A DNA stretch of 64,000 nt from Microbacterium gubbeenense DSM 15944 (lineage in GTDB: Bacteria > Actinomycetota > Actinomycetes > Actinomycetales > Microbacteriaceae). This document shows, one piece after another, positions 41,012-49,416 of the stretch (its first letter is position 1; each line of letters begins with the position of its first letter). The notes under the pieces are model-generated. The model had not been told where the DNA came from and searched no databases. It was given only the letters and a program-made list of their open reading frames with translations. The position numbers and the translations under genes were made by a program. The stretch spans positions 1 through 64,000 of the forward strand of contig NZ_AUGQ01000005.1 in assembly GCF_000422745.1 (NCBI RefSeq), given 5' to 3'.

Positions 41012-41085
41012 GATACCCGGTTGCGCCACGCGGACGCGGCACCGTCGGGGATCCGTGCGGGGCTTCGCAGAATTGCGACGGAGGT

Positions 41086-42030
41086 TCAGAAGTTGTGCGC
41101 TGAGGCACCCTCCGCTGATTGCTTCACTGTACCACCCAGGAAGTCGACGGCGAGCATCAGAGCCTGCCAGCTGCCTCCCGTGCGCTCCTCGGCCACGGCC
41201 GCCGCCTCGAGGCGCTTGCCCGGCCCGTCGGCCAGAACGAGCACGCTCGGGCCGGCGCCCGACACGACCGCCGCGAAGCCCTCGGCGCGCAGGGCTCGCA
41301 CGAGCCCATCCGTTTCGGGCATGGCCGCCGCGCGGCGCCCCTGGTGCAACCGATCCTCGGTGGCCGACATCAGCAGGTCGGGGCTCTGCGTGAGAGCCGC
41401 GATGAGGAGGGCGGAGCGCGACACGTTGAAGACGGCGTCCTCGCGCGACACCGCCGGATCCAACACGCTGCGCGCCGTCGACGTCGACATCGTGCGATCG
41501 GGCACGAACACGACGGGCGCGACGCCGCGGTGCACGAGCAGCTTCTTGTGCATCGGACGGTCGTTCTCGGTCCACGCGATCGTCAGGCCGCCGAACAGCG
41601 CCGGGGCGACGTTGTCGGGGTGCCCCTCGAGCTCCGTGGCGAGGCGCAGCAGATCCGTGTCGGTGAACTCGACCCGGCCCTCGAGCAGGCCCTTCGCCGC
41701 GAGCAGGCCCGAGACCACGGCGGATCCGCTGGACCCGAGGCCGCGTCCGTGCGGAATCGCGTTGTTCGCCTCGATCTTGAGGCCCGGCGCGATGAGGCCG
41801 ACGGACTCGTAGGCGAAGCGGATCGTCCGGGCGACGAGGTTCGACTCGTCGGTGGCGATCTCGGCGGCGCCCGTGCCCTCGACGGAGATCTCGAGCTCGT
41901 CGCCCTCGAGCGAGGAGACGGTGAGCTCGTCGTAGACGCTCAGCGCGAGGCCGAGCGTGTCGAAGCCGGGGCCGAGGTTCGCGCTCGTCGCCGGCACGCG
42001 CACCTCGACGGTGCGCACGATCGGGCTCAT
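41086..42030 (-). CDS. thrB: Homoserine kinase
   Basis: A 314-residue GHMP kinase that phosphorylates homoserine for threonine synthesis. Motifs are VPATSANLGPGFDTLG and the ATP loop PHGRGLGSSGSAVVSG, then AAVVSGAGPSVLVL near the C-terminus. The ATG overlaps the hom stop (ATGA). A longer frame reaching into hom is an artefact. Last gene of the lysA-hom-thrB operon before rho. Confidence 0.96.
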   Translation of the reverse strand: MSPIVRTVEVRVPATSANLGPGFDTLGLALSVYDELTVSSLEGDELEISVEGTGAAEIATDESNLVARTIRFAYESVGLIAPGLKIEANNAIPHGRGLGSSGSAVVSGLLAAKGLLEGRVEFTDTDLLRLATELEGHPDNVAPALFGGLTIAWTENDRPMHKKLLVHRGVAPVVFVPDRTMSTSTARSVLDPAVSREDAVFNVSRSALLIAALTQSPDLLMSATEDRLHQGRRAAAMPETDGLVRALRAEGFAAVVSGAGPSVLVLADGPGKRLEAAAVAEERTGGSWQALMLAVDFLGGTVKQSAEGASAHNF

Positions 42031-43343
42031 TCGCCCTCCACGCGCAGCACCGTGACGACCCGCTCGACGACGCCGCTCTCGGCGAGGCGCTCGGTCGTGG
42101 CGCTGAGCGCCTGCTCCCGGGCGCGGTGCGTGCCGATGACGAGGCGCGCACGGGACTCGCCGTCGTTCGTCTCGACCGCCGTCTGCTCGAGGGTCGCGAT
42201 CGAGACGCCGCCCTCGTTGAGAATCGTCGCGACCGTCGCGAGCACGCCCTGCTCGTCGGTCACGTCGAGCGTGATCTGGTACCGCGTGGTGATGCGGCCG
42301 ATGTCGGCGATCGGCTGTGTGCCGCGGGCCGACTCTCCGACGCCGACGCCGCCGGCGATGTGGCGGCGCGCGGCCGAGACCACGTCGCCGAGGATCGCCG
42401 AGGCCGTCTGCACCCCGCCGGCGCCCGCGCCGTAGAACATGAGGGGCCCGGCGGCGGCGGCCTCGACGTAGACGGCGTTGTTGCCGCCGTGCACGCTCGC
42501 GAGCGGGTGGTCGCGCTTGATGAGCGCCGGATAAACGCGCACCGAGATGGCGGCGTCCTCGCCGTTCTCGGCCGGCAGCCGTTCGCACGTCGCGAGCAGC
42601 TTGATGACGTACCCGGCCTTCTTGGCGTTCTCGATCGCATCGGCGCCGATCGAGCTGATGCCCTCGCAGTGCACGGCCTCGAGCGGCACATTCGTGTGGA
42701 ACGCGAGGCTCGCGAGGATCGCGGCCTTCTGCGCGGCGTCGTATCCCTCGACGTCGGCCGTCGGATCCGCCTCGGCGTAGCCGAGCATCTGCGCGTCGGC
42801 GAGCACCTCCGCGAAGTCGGCGCCCTCCGTGTCCATGCGGTCGAGGATGTAGTTCGTCGTGCCGTTGACGATGCCGAAGATGCGCGTGACGAAGTCGCCC
42901 GCGAGCGAGTCCTTCAGCGGGCGCAGGATCGGGATCGCCGCCGCGACCGCCGCCTCGTACGACACCGAGGCGCCGACCTGATCGGCCGCGTCGAAGATCT
43001 CGGCCCCGTGCGTGGCGAGCAGCGCCTTGTTGCCCGTGATGACATCGGCGCCCGACTGCAGCGCGTCGAGGATGTGCGTGCGGGCCGGCTCGATGCCGCC
43101 CATCAGCTCGATCACGATGTCGCTGCCGACGATCAGCTCGTGCGCATCCGTCGTGAACAGCTCGTGCGGCAGCTCGACGTCGCGCTGCGCGTCGACGTTG
43201 CGCACCGCGATGCCCACGAGTTCGAGGCGAGCGCCCGCGCGCCCCTCGAGCTCATCGGCGTGCTCGAGAAGCAGACGGGCGACCTGCGAGCCGACGGATC
43301 CGGCGCCCAGCAGCGCGACGCGCAGAGTACGGTGGTCGATCAT
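42027..43343 (-). CDS. hom: Homoserine dehydrogenase
   Basis: A 438-residue NAD(P)-dependent enzyme that reduces aspartate semialdehyde to homoserine. NAD-binding ALLGAGSVGSQVARLL, then TGNKALLATHG, the catalytic FGIVNGTTNYIL and GYAEADPTADVEG. An ACT domain lies at about 355-438 (DEQGVLATVATILNEGG), the site for threonine feedback inhibition. ATG start overlaps the lysA stop (ATGA). Confidence 0.97.
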   Translation of the reverse strand: MIDHRTLRVALLGAGSVGSQVARLLLEHADELEGRAGARLELVGIAVRNVDAQRDVELPHELFTTDAHELIVGSDIVIELMGGIEPARTHILDALQSGADVITGNKALLATHGAEIFDAADQVGASVSYEAAVAAAIPILRPLKDSLAGDFVTRIFGIVNGTTNYILDRMDTEGADFAEVLADAQMLGYAEADPTADVEGYDAAQKAAILASLAFHTNVPLEAVHCEGISSIGADAIENAKKAGYVIKLLATCERLPAENGEDAAISVRVYPALIKRDHPLASVHGGNNAVYVEAAAAGPLMFYGAGAGGVQTASAILGDVVSAARRHIAGGVGVGESARGTQPIADIGRITTRYQITLDVTDEQGVLATVATILNEGGVSIATLEQTAVETNDGESRARLVIGTHRAREQALSATTERLAESGVVERVVTVLRVEGE

Positions 43344-44767
43344 TCTTCTCCTTCGGTGTAGCCGAGGCCGGCGTCGCGCGCGAGCAGGTCGTCGACCGTC
43401 TCGCCGCGGAGGATCACGCGCGCTCGGCCGTCGCGCACCGCCACGACGGCGGGGCGAGGGACGTGGTTGTAGTTGCTCGCCATGGCGGCGGAGTATGCGC
43501 CGGTGGAGGCGACGGCGACGAGGTCTCCCGGGGTGACGTCTCCCGGAAGGTACTCGTGGTCCACGACGACGTCTCCGGATTCGCAGTGCATGCCGACGAT
43601 CCGAACGAGCGCGGGATCCGCGTCGCTCGTGCGCGAGGCGAGGCGGGCCGAGTACTGCGCCCCGTACAGCGCGGGGCGCACGTTGTCGCTCATGCCGCCG
43701 TCGACGGAGACGTAGAGCCGCTCGGCGGATCCGCCGTCGGTGTCGACCGTGACGGCCTTGGTCGTGCCGATCTCGTACAGGGTGATGCCCGCTGGGCCGA
43801 TGATCGACCGTCCCGGCTCGAACGCGAGCGTCGGCAGCTCGATGCCGCGCGCGGCGCACTCGTCCGCGACCGCGTCGACGATGCCGTCCGCGAGATCCTC
43901 GATCTCTGCGGGCGTGTCAGCGCGCGTGTACGCGATGCCGAACCCTCCGCCCAGATTCATCAGCGGCACCGGACCGCCCTCGAGCAGCCTTTCGTGCAGT
44001 TCGACGACGCGCGAGGCGGATTCGCGGAACCCGTTGATGCCGAAGATCTGGGATCCGATGTGGCAGTGCAGGCCGAGGAACCTCACCGACCGCAGCTCAC
44101 GGATCCGCGCGACGACGGCTTCGGCCTCCGCGAGCGAGAAGCCGAACTTCTGATCCTCGTGGGAGGTCGCGAGGAACTCGTGGGTGTCGGCGTGCACGCC
44201 GCTGCGCACGCGCACCAGCACGTTCTGCGAGGCGCCGATCCGCTCGGCGATCGCGCCGATGCGCTCGAGCTCGATCGCCGAATCCACGATGATCGTGCCG
44301 ACGCCGACACCGATCGCGCGCTCGAGCTCTGCGACCGACTTGTTGTTGCCGTGGAAGCCGATGCGGTCGGCGGCGACCCCCGCGGCGAGCGCCGTCTCGA
44401 GCTCGCCGCGCGAGCAGACGTCGATGTTCAGCCCGGCATCGAGCATCCAGCGGGCGACGTGGGAGCTGAGGAACGCCTTGCCGGCGTAGTAGACGCGGCA
44501 GGATCCGTCGTGCCGAGCGACGGCCGACGCGAACGCGCGCTGGGTGCGCGCGGCGCGGCCCTTCACGTCGTCCTCGTCGAGGAGCATGACGGGGGTGCCG
44601 AACTGCTCGGCGAGCTCGCTCGCCCTCATGCCCCCGATCTCGATCTGGCCGGAATCGGCGCGGGTGATCGAGGCCGGCCACACGCCGGGTGCGAAGTCGT
44701 TCGCATCGTCTGGCACCGTGAGCCAGCCGGGCGCGAGCGGGTGTGCGGGGCGGGACGCGGTGACCAT
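43340..44767 (-). CDS. lysA: Diaminopimelate decarboxylase
   Basis: A 475-residue PLP enzyme of the alanine-racemase fold that turns meso-DAP into lysine. The PLP lysine lies in RVYYAGKAFLS, with the HIGSQIF and NLGGGFGIAYT phosphate loops and the MHCESGDV motif from the partner subunit. A 25-residue N-terminal extension is present. Start is ATG 44765-44767 with AAGGA 12 bp upstream, weak. Heads the lysA-hom-thrB operon. Confidence 0.95.
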   Translation of the reverse strand: MVTASRPAHPLAPGWLTVPDDANDFAPGVWPASITRADSGQIEIGGMRASELAEQFGTPVMLLDEDDVKGRAARTQRAFASAVARHDGSCRVYYAGKAFLSSHVARWMLDAGLNIDVCSRGELETALAAGVAADRIGFHGNNKSVAELERAIGVGVGTIIVDSAIELERIGAIAERIGASQNVLVRVRSGVHADTHEFLATSHEDQKFGFSLAEAEAVVARIRELRSVRFLGLHCHIGSQIFGINGFRESASRVVELHERLLEGGPVPLMNLGGGFGIAYTRADTPAEIEDLADGIVDAVADECAARGIELPTLAFEPGRSIIGPAGITLYEIGTTKAVTVDTDGGSAERLYVSVDGGMSDNVRPALYGAQYSARLASRTSDADPALVRIVGMHCESGDVVVDHEYLPGDVTPGDLVAVASTGAYSAAMASNYNHVPRPAVVAVRDGRARVILRGETVDDLLARDAGLGYTEGEE

Positions 44768-44837
44768 CGAGGCGATGAATCCTTACGGGTTCGAGAATCG
44801 GAATCCGCGCGCTCGGCGCGCCGCGGACAGTGTCCCC

Positions 44838-44843
44838 ATTGTA
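44838..44843 (-). promoter_or_regulatory. lysA operon promoter (-10 box inside a palindrome)
   Basis: TACAAT on the minus strand, 70 bp before the lysA ATG. It lies inside CCCCATACAATGGGG, a palindrome with 6-bp arms, so an operator may overlap the -10. The leader can also form a GC hairpin (44801-44825, CCGCGCGC/GCGCCGCGG). No lysine riboswitch was recognised. Confidence 0.45.
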
Positions 44844-44874
44844 TGGGGATCCACCCTACTGAACGAGGCGGCGC

Positions 44875-46524
44875 TCACATGCGCTCGGGCGCGCTGACCC
44901 CCAGCAGGGCGAGGCCGTTGCGCAGCACCTGGCCTGTGGCGTCGTTCAGCCACAGGCGCGTGCCGTGCACCGGCTCGACCTCGTCGTCGCCCTTCGGCGT
45001 GACGCGGCAGTTGTCGTACCAGCGGTGGTACAGCCCCGCGAGCTCCTCGAGGTAGCGGGCGACGCGGTGCGGCTCGCGGATCTCGGCGGCGAACGCCACG
45101 ATGCGTGGGAACTCCTGCAGGGCGCCGAGCAGCGCCGACTCGGTCTCGTGCTCGAGCAGCTCGGGCTGGAAGTGCTCGCGCGTGACGTCGGAGTCGGCCG
45201 CGTTCCGGGCGACGTTGTGGGTGCGCGCGTGGGCGTACTGCACGTAGAAGACGGGGTTGTCGTTCGTGCGCTTCTGCAGCAACTCGGGGTCGAGCGACAG
45301 GGGCGAGTCGGCCGGGAAGCGCTCGAGCGAGTAGCGCAGCGCATCGGTGCCGATCCAGTCGCGCAGGTCGTCGAGCTCGATGATGTTGCCGGCGCGCTTG
45401 CTGAGCCGCGCGCCGTTGACCGACACCAGCTGCCCGATGAGCACCTCGATGTCCTTCTCGGGGTCGTCTCCCGCGGATCCGGCGAGCGCCTTCAGGCGGT
45501 GCACGTAGCCGTGGTGGTCGGCGCCGAGCAGGTAGATCTTGTGCTGGAAGCCGCGGTCGCCCTTGTTCAGGTAGTACGCGGCGTCGGCGGCGAAGTAGGT
45601 ATAGATGCCGTTGCCGCGGCGGATCACGCGATCCTTGTCGTCGCCGAAGTCGGTGGTCTTCACCCACACCGCGTCGTCGGCGTCGTACACGTGGCCCTCG
45701 TCGCGCAGCCGCTCGACGGCCTGATCGATCAGGCTCGGGTCGCCGGCGTGGAGGTCGCGCTCGGAGAACCACACGTCGAAGTGCACGTTGAACTTCCCGA
45801 GCGACTCCTTGATCTCGGCGAGCTGCAGCTCGTACGCGGCGTCGCGCACGGCGGCCTGCGGGTCGGCCTCGTCGAGGATTCCCGGGCGGCCCGCGAGCAC
45901 CTTGCGGCCGAGCTCGTCGATGTAGGCGCCCTTGTAGCCGTCCTCGGGCGCGTCGGAGCCCGTGATCGCGGCGAGCACGCTGGCGCCGAACCGGTCCATC
46001 TGCGCGCCGGCGTCGTTGACGTAGTACTCGCGGGCCACGGTCGCGCCCGACGCCTCGAGCAGGCGCCCCATCGAATCGCCGAGCGCGGCCCACCGCGTGT
46101 GGCCGATGTGCAGGGGTCCTGTCGGGTTGCCGCTGACGAACTCGAGGTTGATGCTGTTGCCGGCCTGCGAGTCGTTGCGCCCGTACTCGTCGCCGGCCTC
46201 GACGATCGCGCGAGCGAGCTGGCCCGCGGCGGCCGCGTCGAGGCGGATGTTGATGAATCCGGGGCCCGCGACCTCGACGGACGCGATGCCGTCGACCGTG
46301 CCGAGCTGGTCGGCGATCAGCTGCGCGAGCTCGCGCGGGTTCGTGCCGAGCTTCTTCGCGAACTTCATCGCCGCGTTCGTCGCCCAGTCGCCGTGATCCC
46401 GGTTGCGGGGGCGCTCGATCGTCATGTCGGCGAGGGTCGCGCCGAGCGGCTCGCCCGGGCGCTTCTCGTCCGCGATCGCGTCGAGAACGGACAACAGAAC
46501 GGTGGCGAGGGCGTCGGGGCTCAT
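44875..46524 (-). CDS. argS: Arginyl-tRNA synthetase
   Basis: A 549-residue class I synthetase that charges tRNA-Arg. Motifs are NPTGPLHIGHTRWAALGDS (HIGH), the Add-1-like N-terminal domain and DALR anticodon domain near the end (RYLEELAGLYHRWYDNCRV in two blocks). The KMSK loop is seen as VNGARLSKRAGN, reduced to a single basic patch. The ATG is 34 bp from the divergent SGNH gene. Confidence 0.97.
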   Translation of the reverse strand: MSPDALATVLLSVLDAIADEKRPGEPLGATLADMTIERPRNRDHGDWATNAAMKFAKKLGTNPRELAQLIADQLGTVDGIASVEVAGPGFINIRLDAAAAGQLARAIVEAGDEYGRNDSQAGNSINLEFVSGNPTGPLHIGHTRWAALGDSMGRLLEASGATVAREYYVNDAGAQMDRFGASVLAAITGSDAPEDGYKGAYIDELGRKVLAGRPGILDEADPQAAVRDAAYELQLAEIKESLGKFNVHFDVWFSERDLHAGDPSLIDQAVERLRDEGHVYDADDAVWVKTTDFGDDKDRVIRRGNGIYTYFAADAAYYLNKGDRGFQHKIYLLGADHHGYVHRLKALAGSAGDDPEKDIEVLIGQLVSVNGARLSKRAGNIIELDDLRDWIGTDALRYSLERFPADSPLSLDPELLQKRTNDNPVFYVQYAHARTHNVARNAADSDVTREHFQPELLEHETESALLGALQEFPRIVAFAAEIREPHRVARYLEELAGLYHRWYDNCRVTPKGDDEVEPVHGTRLWLNDATGQVLRNGLALLGVSAPERM

Positions 46525-46558
46525 AGGGGTTCAATTGTAGGAGCTTTATCCTTGATGA
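46525..46558. promoter_or_regulatory. Divergent promoter region of argS and the SGNH gene
   Basis: The 34-bp gap has TACAAT on the minus strand (46534-46539) about 10 bp before the argS ATG and TATCCT on the plus strand (46547-46552) about 7 bp before the ATG at 46559. Both spacings suggest transcription starting at or next to the start codon (leaderless mRNAs). -35 elements are not clear. Confidence 0.4.
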
Positions 46559-47305
46559 ATGCCCCGCTTCCTCCGCCGCCTCGCGGCAGCCTCCTGCGCG
46601 GTCGGGCTGGCCACCGCAGCGCTCGCCTCGTGCGCCACCGAGTCGCACGGCGTCGACGTGTCCGGCGATTGGGTCGCGCAGCCCGGAGTCTCGGCCGTCG
46701 AGCCGGAGGCCTCGCTGCTCGTCTTCGGCGACTCGTGGACGTTCGGGCTCGCGTCGACGACCGTGACGGGCGGCTATGCGTACCGCACGGGCGCGATCCT
46801 CGGGTGGGCGACCACCGTCAACGGCGAGAACGGCAGCGGGTACCTGCGCGCCGGCGAATACGGCGGCTACTACGGCACGCGGGTTGCCGAGCTCGACCCG
46901 GATCTCGACCCGGACGTCGTGGTGATCCAGGGCTCGATCAACGACCGCGCGCAGCCGCTGTCGGCCCTCCCCCGCGCCGCACGCGCCGTCTGGCGCGCCG
47001 TCGAGGCGACCTACCCCGATGCGGAGCTCGTGATCTTGGGCCCCGCACCGTCGATGCTGCCCGTCAACGAGAGCATCGAGAGCATAGACGACGTGCTCGC
47101 CGAGCTCGCGGCGGAGGAGGGCCTGTCGTACATCTCGCCCATCGACGATGAGTGGATCACGACGAGCAACTACGACACCGTCATCGACGCGAGCGCGTCG
47201 GGCTACAACCACCCGTCGGACGACGGGCACGCGTACCTCGCGGAGAAGCTCGTCTCAGAGCTTCAGGACACCGACACCGCGGCGCAGATCTCGGCGAGCA
47301 AGTAG
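46559..47305 (+). CDS. SGNH/GDSL hydrolase lipoprotein
   Basis: A 248-residue extracellular esterase-type protein. The signal peptide RFLRRLAAASCAVGLATAAL ends at a lipobox LASC. The SGNH blocks are present: catalytic Ser in VFGDSWTFGL, the Gly/Asn blocks with GENGSG and QGSINDR, and Asp/His in NHPSDDGHAYLA. These enzymes often remove acetyl or acyl groups from glycans or lipids. The substrate is unknown. Confidence 0.82.
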   Translation: MPRFLRRLAAASCAVGLATAALASCATESHGVDVSGDWVAQPGVSAVEPEASLLVFGDSWTFGLASTTVTGGYAYRTGAILGWATTVNGENGSGYLRAGEYGGYYGTRVAELDPDLDPDVVVIQGSINDRAQPLSALPRAARAVWRAVEATYPDAELVILGPAPSMLPVNESIESIDDVLAELAAEEGLSYISPIDDEWITTSNYDTVIDASASGYNHPSDDGHAYLAEKLVSELQDTDTAAQISASK

Positions 47306-47310
47306 GCCGC

Positions 47311-47667
47311 TCAGCCGCGGGCGCGCAGCCCGAAAGCCGGCTTCGTCTTGCGCTGGTGCACCGTGAGGTAGCGCAGGCCGTCGGCGCCGGCGGTGAACGC
47401 CCGGCGCGACCGCGGCGGCAGCCAGGCGAGCACGCCCGGCGCGAGCGCGATCTCGTCGCCCGAGGTCTCGAGCGTGCCCGAGCCGTCGATGACGTGCACG
47501 AGAACGTCGAGGTCGGGGCCGATGTGCGAGGCGATCCCGTCGCCGGCCGGCAGCCAGATCACGTTCGCGTCGAGGGTGCGGTCGTCGGGCGCGAGACTCC
47601 ACACGGCGCCCGGCGCTCCGTCCGCGGCGCTGTCACCGACGATGCGAGGCGCGGTCTGATCGTCCAT
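47311..47667 (-). CDS. Cupin-domain protein
   Basis: A 118-residue single-cupin beta-barrel. Metal/ligand motif region SHIGPDLDVLVHVIDGSGTLE and the second motif APGVLAWLPPRSRRAF are recognisable, but only one typical metal histidine (SHIG) plus H in LVHVI are present, so enzymatic activity is doubtful. Function unknown. It ends 5 bp from the convergent SGNH gene. Confidence 0.75.
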   Translation of the reverse strand: MDDQTAPRIVGDSAADGAPGAVWSLAPDDRTLDANVIWLPAGDGIASHIGPDLDVLVHVIDGSGTLETSGDEIALAPGVLAWLPPRSRRAFTAGADGLRYLTVHQRKTKPAFGLRARG

Positions 47668-47760
47668 GGCCCCATCGTACGGGCGGCGCGATGGTGGAAG
47701 CCGCGGCTCTCGTTATGCAGAGAGAACCGAACGCCAAGTGGGAGGTCGGATCGCGAACGG

Positions 47761-47928
47761 CTACTCGTCGGAGGCAGACGTGAAGCTGAACGCGGCGACA
47801 ATGCCGAGCATGACGCCGATCGCGATGCCGAAGAACCAGTCGTCCCAGAGGATGCCGAACGTGACCGACATCATGAGCGCGGCGATGGATCCGGCGTACC
47901 AGTCGACTCGCGACCCATTGCTGTTCAT
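47761..47928 (-). CDS. Small membrane protein, 55 residues
   Basis: The minus strand from ATG 47926-47928 to TAG 47761 encodes MNSNGSRVDWYAGSIAALMM and onwards, with two hydrophobic helices (SIAALMMSVTFGIL and FGIAIGVMLGIVAAFSF) and an acidic end SASDE. Tryptophan-rich WDDWFF joins the helices. The codon pattern is GC-rich in third positions as in real genes here. Function unknown; too short for many gene finders. Confidence 0.65.
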   Translation of the reverse strand: MNSNGSRVDWYAGSIAALMMSVTFGILWDDWFFGIAIGVMLGIVAAFSFTSASDE

Positions 47929-48019
47929 CGGTCACCGGCACGAGGAACGAGCGGGGTCCGCTTCATCGGGCCGGGAAAGCACACGGACGAACCGATCTCG
48001 GAGGACTGATGAGCATGAG

Positions 48020-48208
48020 CTATCCGGATTTCCTCGCATCGGCTGCAGCGCCGATCACAAGGCCGACGAGAAGCCCGACACCCGCACCGATCGCGAGGTT
48101 GTCGAACACCGTGAGTCCCAACGCTGCACCGAGCGAGAGCCCGAGCGCAACCCCGACCCCGACGCCCATGTGCGACTGTCCGCGAGGTTCTTCCTCTGGT
48201 TCCGTCAT
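48020..48208 (-). CDS. Small glycine-rich membrane protein, 62 residues
   Basis: ATG 48206-48208 gives MTEPEEEPRGQSHMGVGVGV followed by two glycine-zipper-like hydrophobic stretches (GVALGLSLGAALGLTVF and GAGVGLLVGLVIGAAADA) and a basic end. A longer frame to 48301 adds an unlikely leader. It lies 91 bp upstream of the 55-residue membrane protein in the same orientation; the pair may be one unit. Function unknown. Confidence 0.6.
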   Translation of the reverse strand: MTEPEEEPRGQSHMGVGVGVALGLSLGAALGLTVFDNLAIGAGVGLLVGLVIGAAADARKSG

Positions 48209-48428
48209 GCCATCGACAGTACGACGATGCACGGACCGAAACCTCCCCCACGCGACGGATATCGCGGTCGAGAGAACGCGTCGTGCGACCGGCAGCAACA
48301 ACGGTCGAGGTCAGCGCATCCAGAAGCCATGCGCGCTGTATGTGCGCTGGCGCGTCGGCGGTTTCGAACGGAACAGAACTAGGGGCCGAGAGTTCCGCGT
48401 GTTTCTGCGGATCTCCCGGCCCCATCTG

Positions 48429-48501
48429 TGCCCCCGGAGGGAATCGAACCCCCGACCTTCGGTACCGGAAACCGGTGCTCTATCCCCTGAGCTACGGAGG
48501 C
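48429..48501 (-). tRNA. tRNA-Arg (anticodon CCG)
   Basis: The minus strand folds with acceptor GCCTCCG/CGGGGGC, discriminator A, D-arm GCTC...GAGC, anticodon loop TTCCGGT (anticodon CCG, reading CGG) and T-arm GGGGGTTCGATTCCCTC. One position of the anticodon stem (27-43) is a C-A mismatch. No CCA is encoded. Confidence 0.93.
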
Positions 48502-48564
48502 GGACCACACGAGCTTACCAGCGGGTGCAGCCCGGTCCGTTCACCCGATTCCCGGGCATGGCGC

Positions 48565-48701
48565 CCGGTTCTGTCGGGGTGCCGGCCGGGTGTCGTGCGG
48601 TTCTGTCGGAGATCGATGCGAGGAGCGCCCTCGAAAGGCGTGTCCGGCCAGTTTCTCCGACTGAACCGGGAGCGCCTCGACACGGCCTCCGACAGAACCG
48701 G
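48565..48701. repeat. Four-copy palindromic repeat (REP-like)
   Basis: A 15-bp motif CCGGTTCTGTCGGAG appears four times: plus strand at 48565-48579 and 48597-48611, minus strand at 48655-48669 and 48687-48701. Each copy has zero to two changes. Spacing is symmetrical (17 bp between copies within each pair, 43 bp in the middle), so the whole 137 bp can fold as two nested hairpins. It lies between tRNA-Arg and the ycnI stop and holds no gene. Confidence 0.8.
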
Positions 48702-48704
48702 GCG

Positions 48705-49355
48705 TCAGCTCTTGCGGCGAGAGGCCGAGACCGCGATACCGAGCGCCGCGAGCGAGATCACGACGGCCGCGCCCGTGGCGACGTAGCCCGCGACTTCGAG
48801 GCCGGACGGCCCCGACTCCGCAGGCGAGTCCGCATCGACAGCGGGGGCCGCGTCGACGAACTCGAGCACGGGTGCGGGCGCCTCGAGATCGTGCGGGTCC
48901 TCTCCCGGGGACGCGACCTCGCTCCACGACGTCGAGCCGTCCTCGCACGTCTGCTCGACGGGGAATGCGAGGGGATCCGCCGCATCATCGGCGAACCCGA
49001 CGAGCATCTTCACCTCGCCGCGGATGTCGTTCGGCAACGGCGTGGTCGCCGTGTAGGTCACGGTCGAGACCCGCCCGGCATCGCCGTCGCGCTCGGTCTC
49101 GATCGTCCAGTTCGCGTCGGCGATCGGGTGCACGCCCGAGAGCCCCTCGGGCATCGATACCGCCACCGAGGTCGTCGGCGAGCCGTCGCAGCCGTGATTG
49201 ATGCCGAACGTCAGCGTCGTCTCGCTGCCGGGCGAGGCCTCCCCCGACGGATCCACGCTCACGTGAGCGAATGCGGCCGCGGGTGCGAGGACGAGCCCGG
49301 CCGCGAGCGCGAGGCCGGAGGCGCCGAGCAGCGCCTTTTTTGTGAAACCAGTCAT
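48705..49355 (-). CDS. ycnI: YcnI-family (DUF1775) exported protein
   Basis: A 216-residue protein of the YcnI copper-binding family. A signal peptide ends AAFA, so that the mature protein begins HVSV. That N-terminal histidine is the copper ligand in the family. The conserved core holds FGINHGCDGSPTTSVAVSMP and IADANWTIE. A C-terminal membrane helix (VAGYVATGAAVVISLAAL) anchors it outside the cell. ATG 49353-49355 has GAAGGA upstream. The membrane protein encoded just before it may act with it. Confidence 0.9.
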   Translation of the reverse strand: MTGFTKKALLGASGLALAAGLVLAPAAAFAHVSVDPSGEASPGSETTLTFGINHGCDGSPTTSVAVSMPEGLSGVHPIADANWTIETERDGDAGRVSTVTYTATTPLPNDIRGEVKMLVGFADDAADPLAFPVEQTCEDGSTSWSEVASPGEDPHDLEAPAPVLEFVDAAPAVDADSPAESGPSGLEVAGYVATGAAVVISLAALGIAVSASRRKS

Positions 49356-49416
49356 GTCATATTCCTTCGAAAGCATGCAGAAGACACCGGCCGGACGGCC
49401 GGGTCGAATGGATTTC

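Noticed and set aside
44768..44874. Lysine riboswitch before lysA
   Set aside because: Only about 70 nt of leader with one GC hairpin; none of the conserved lysine-riboswitch helices.
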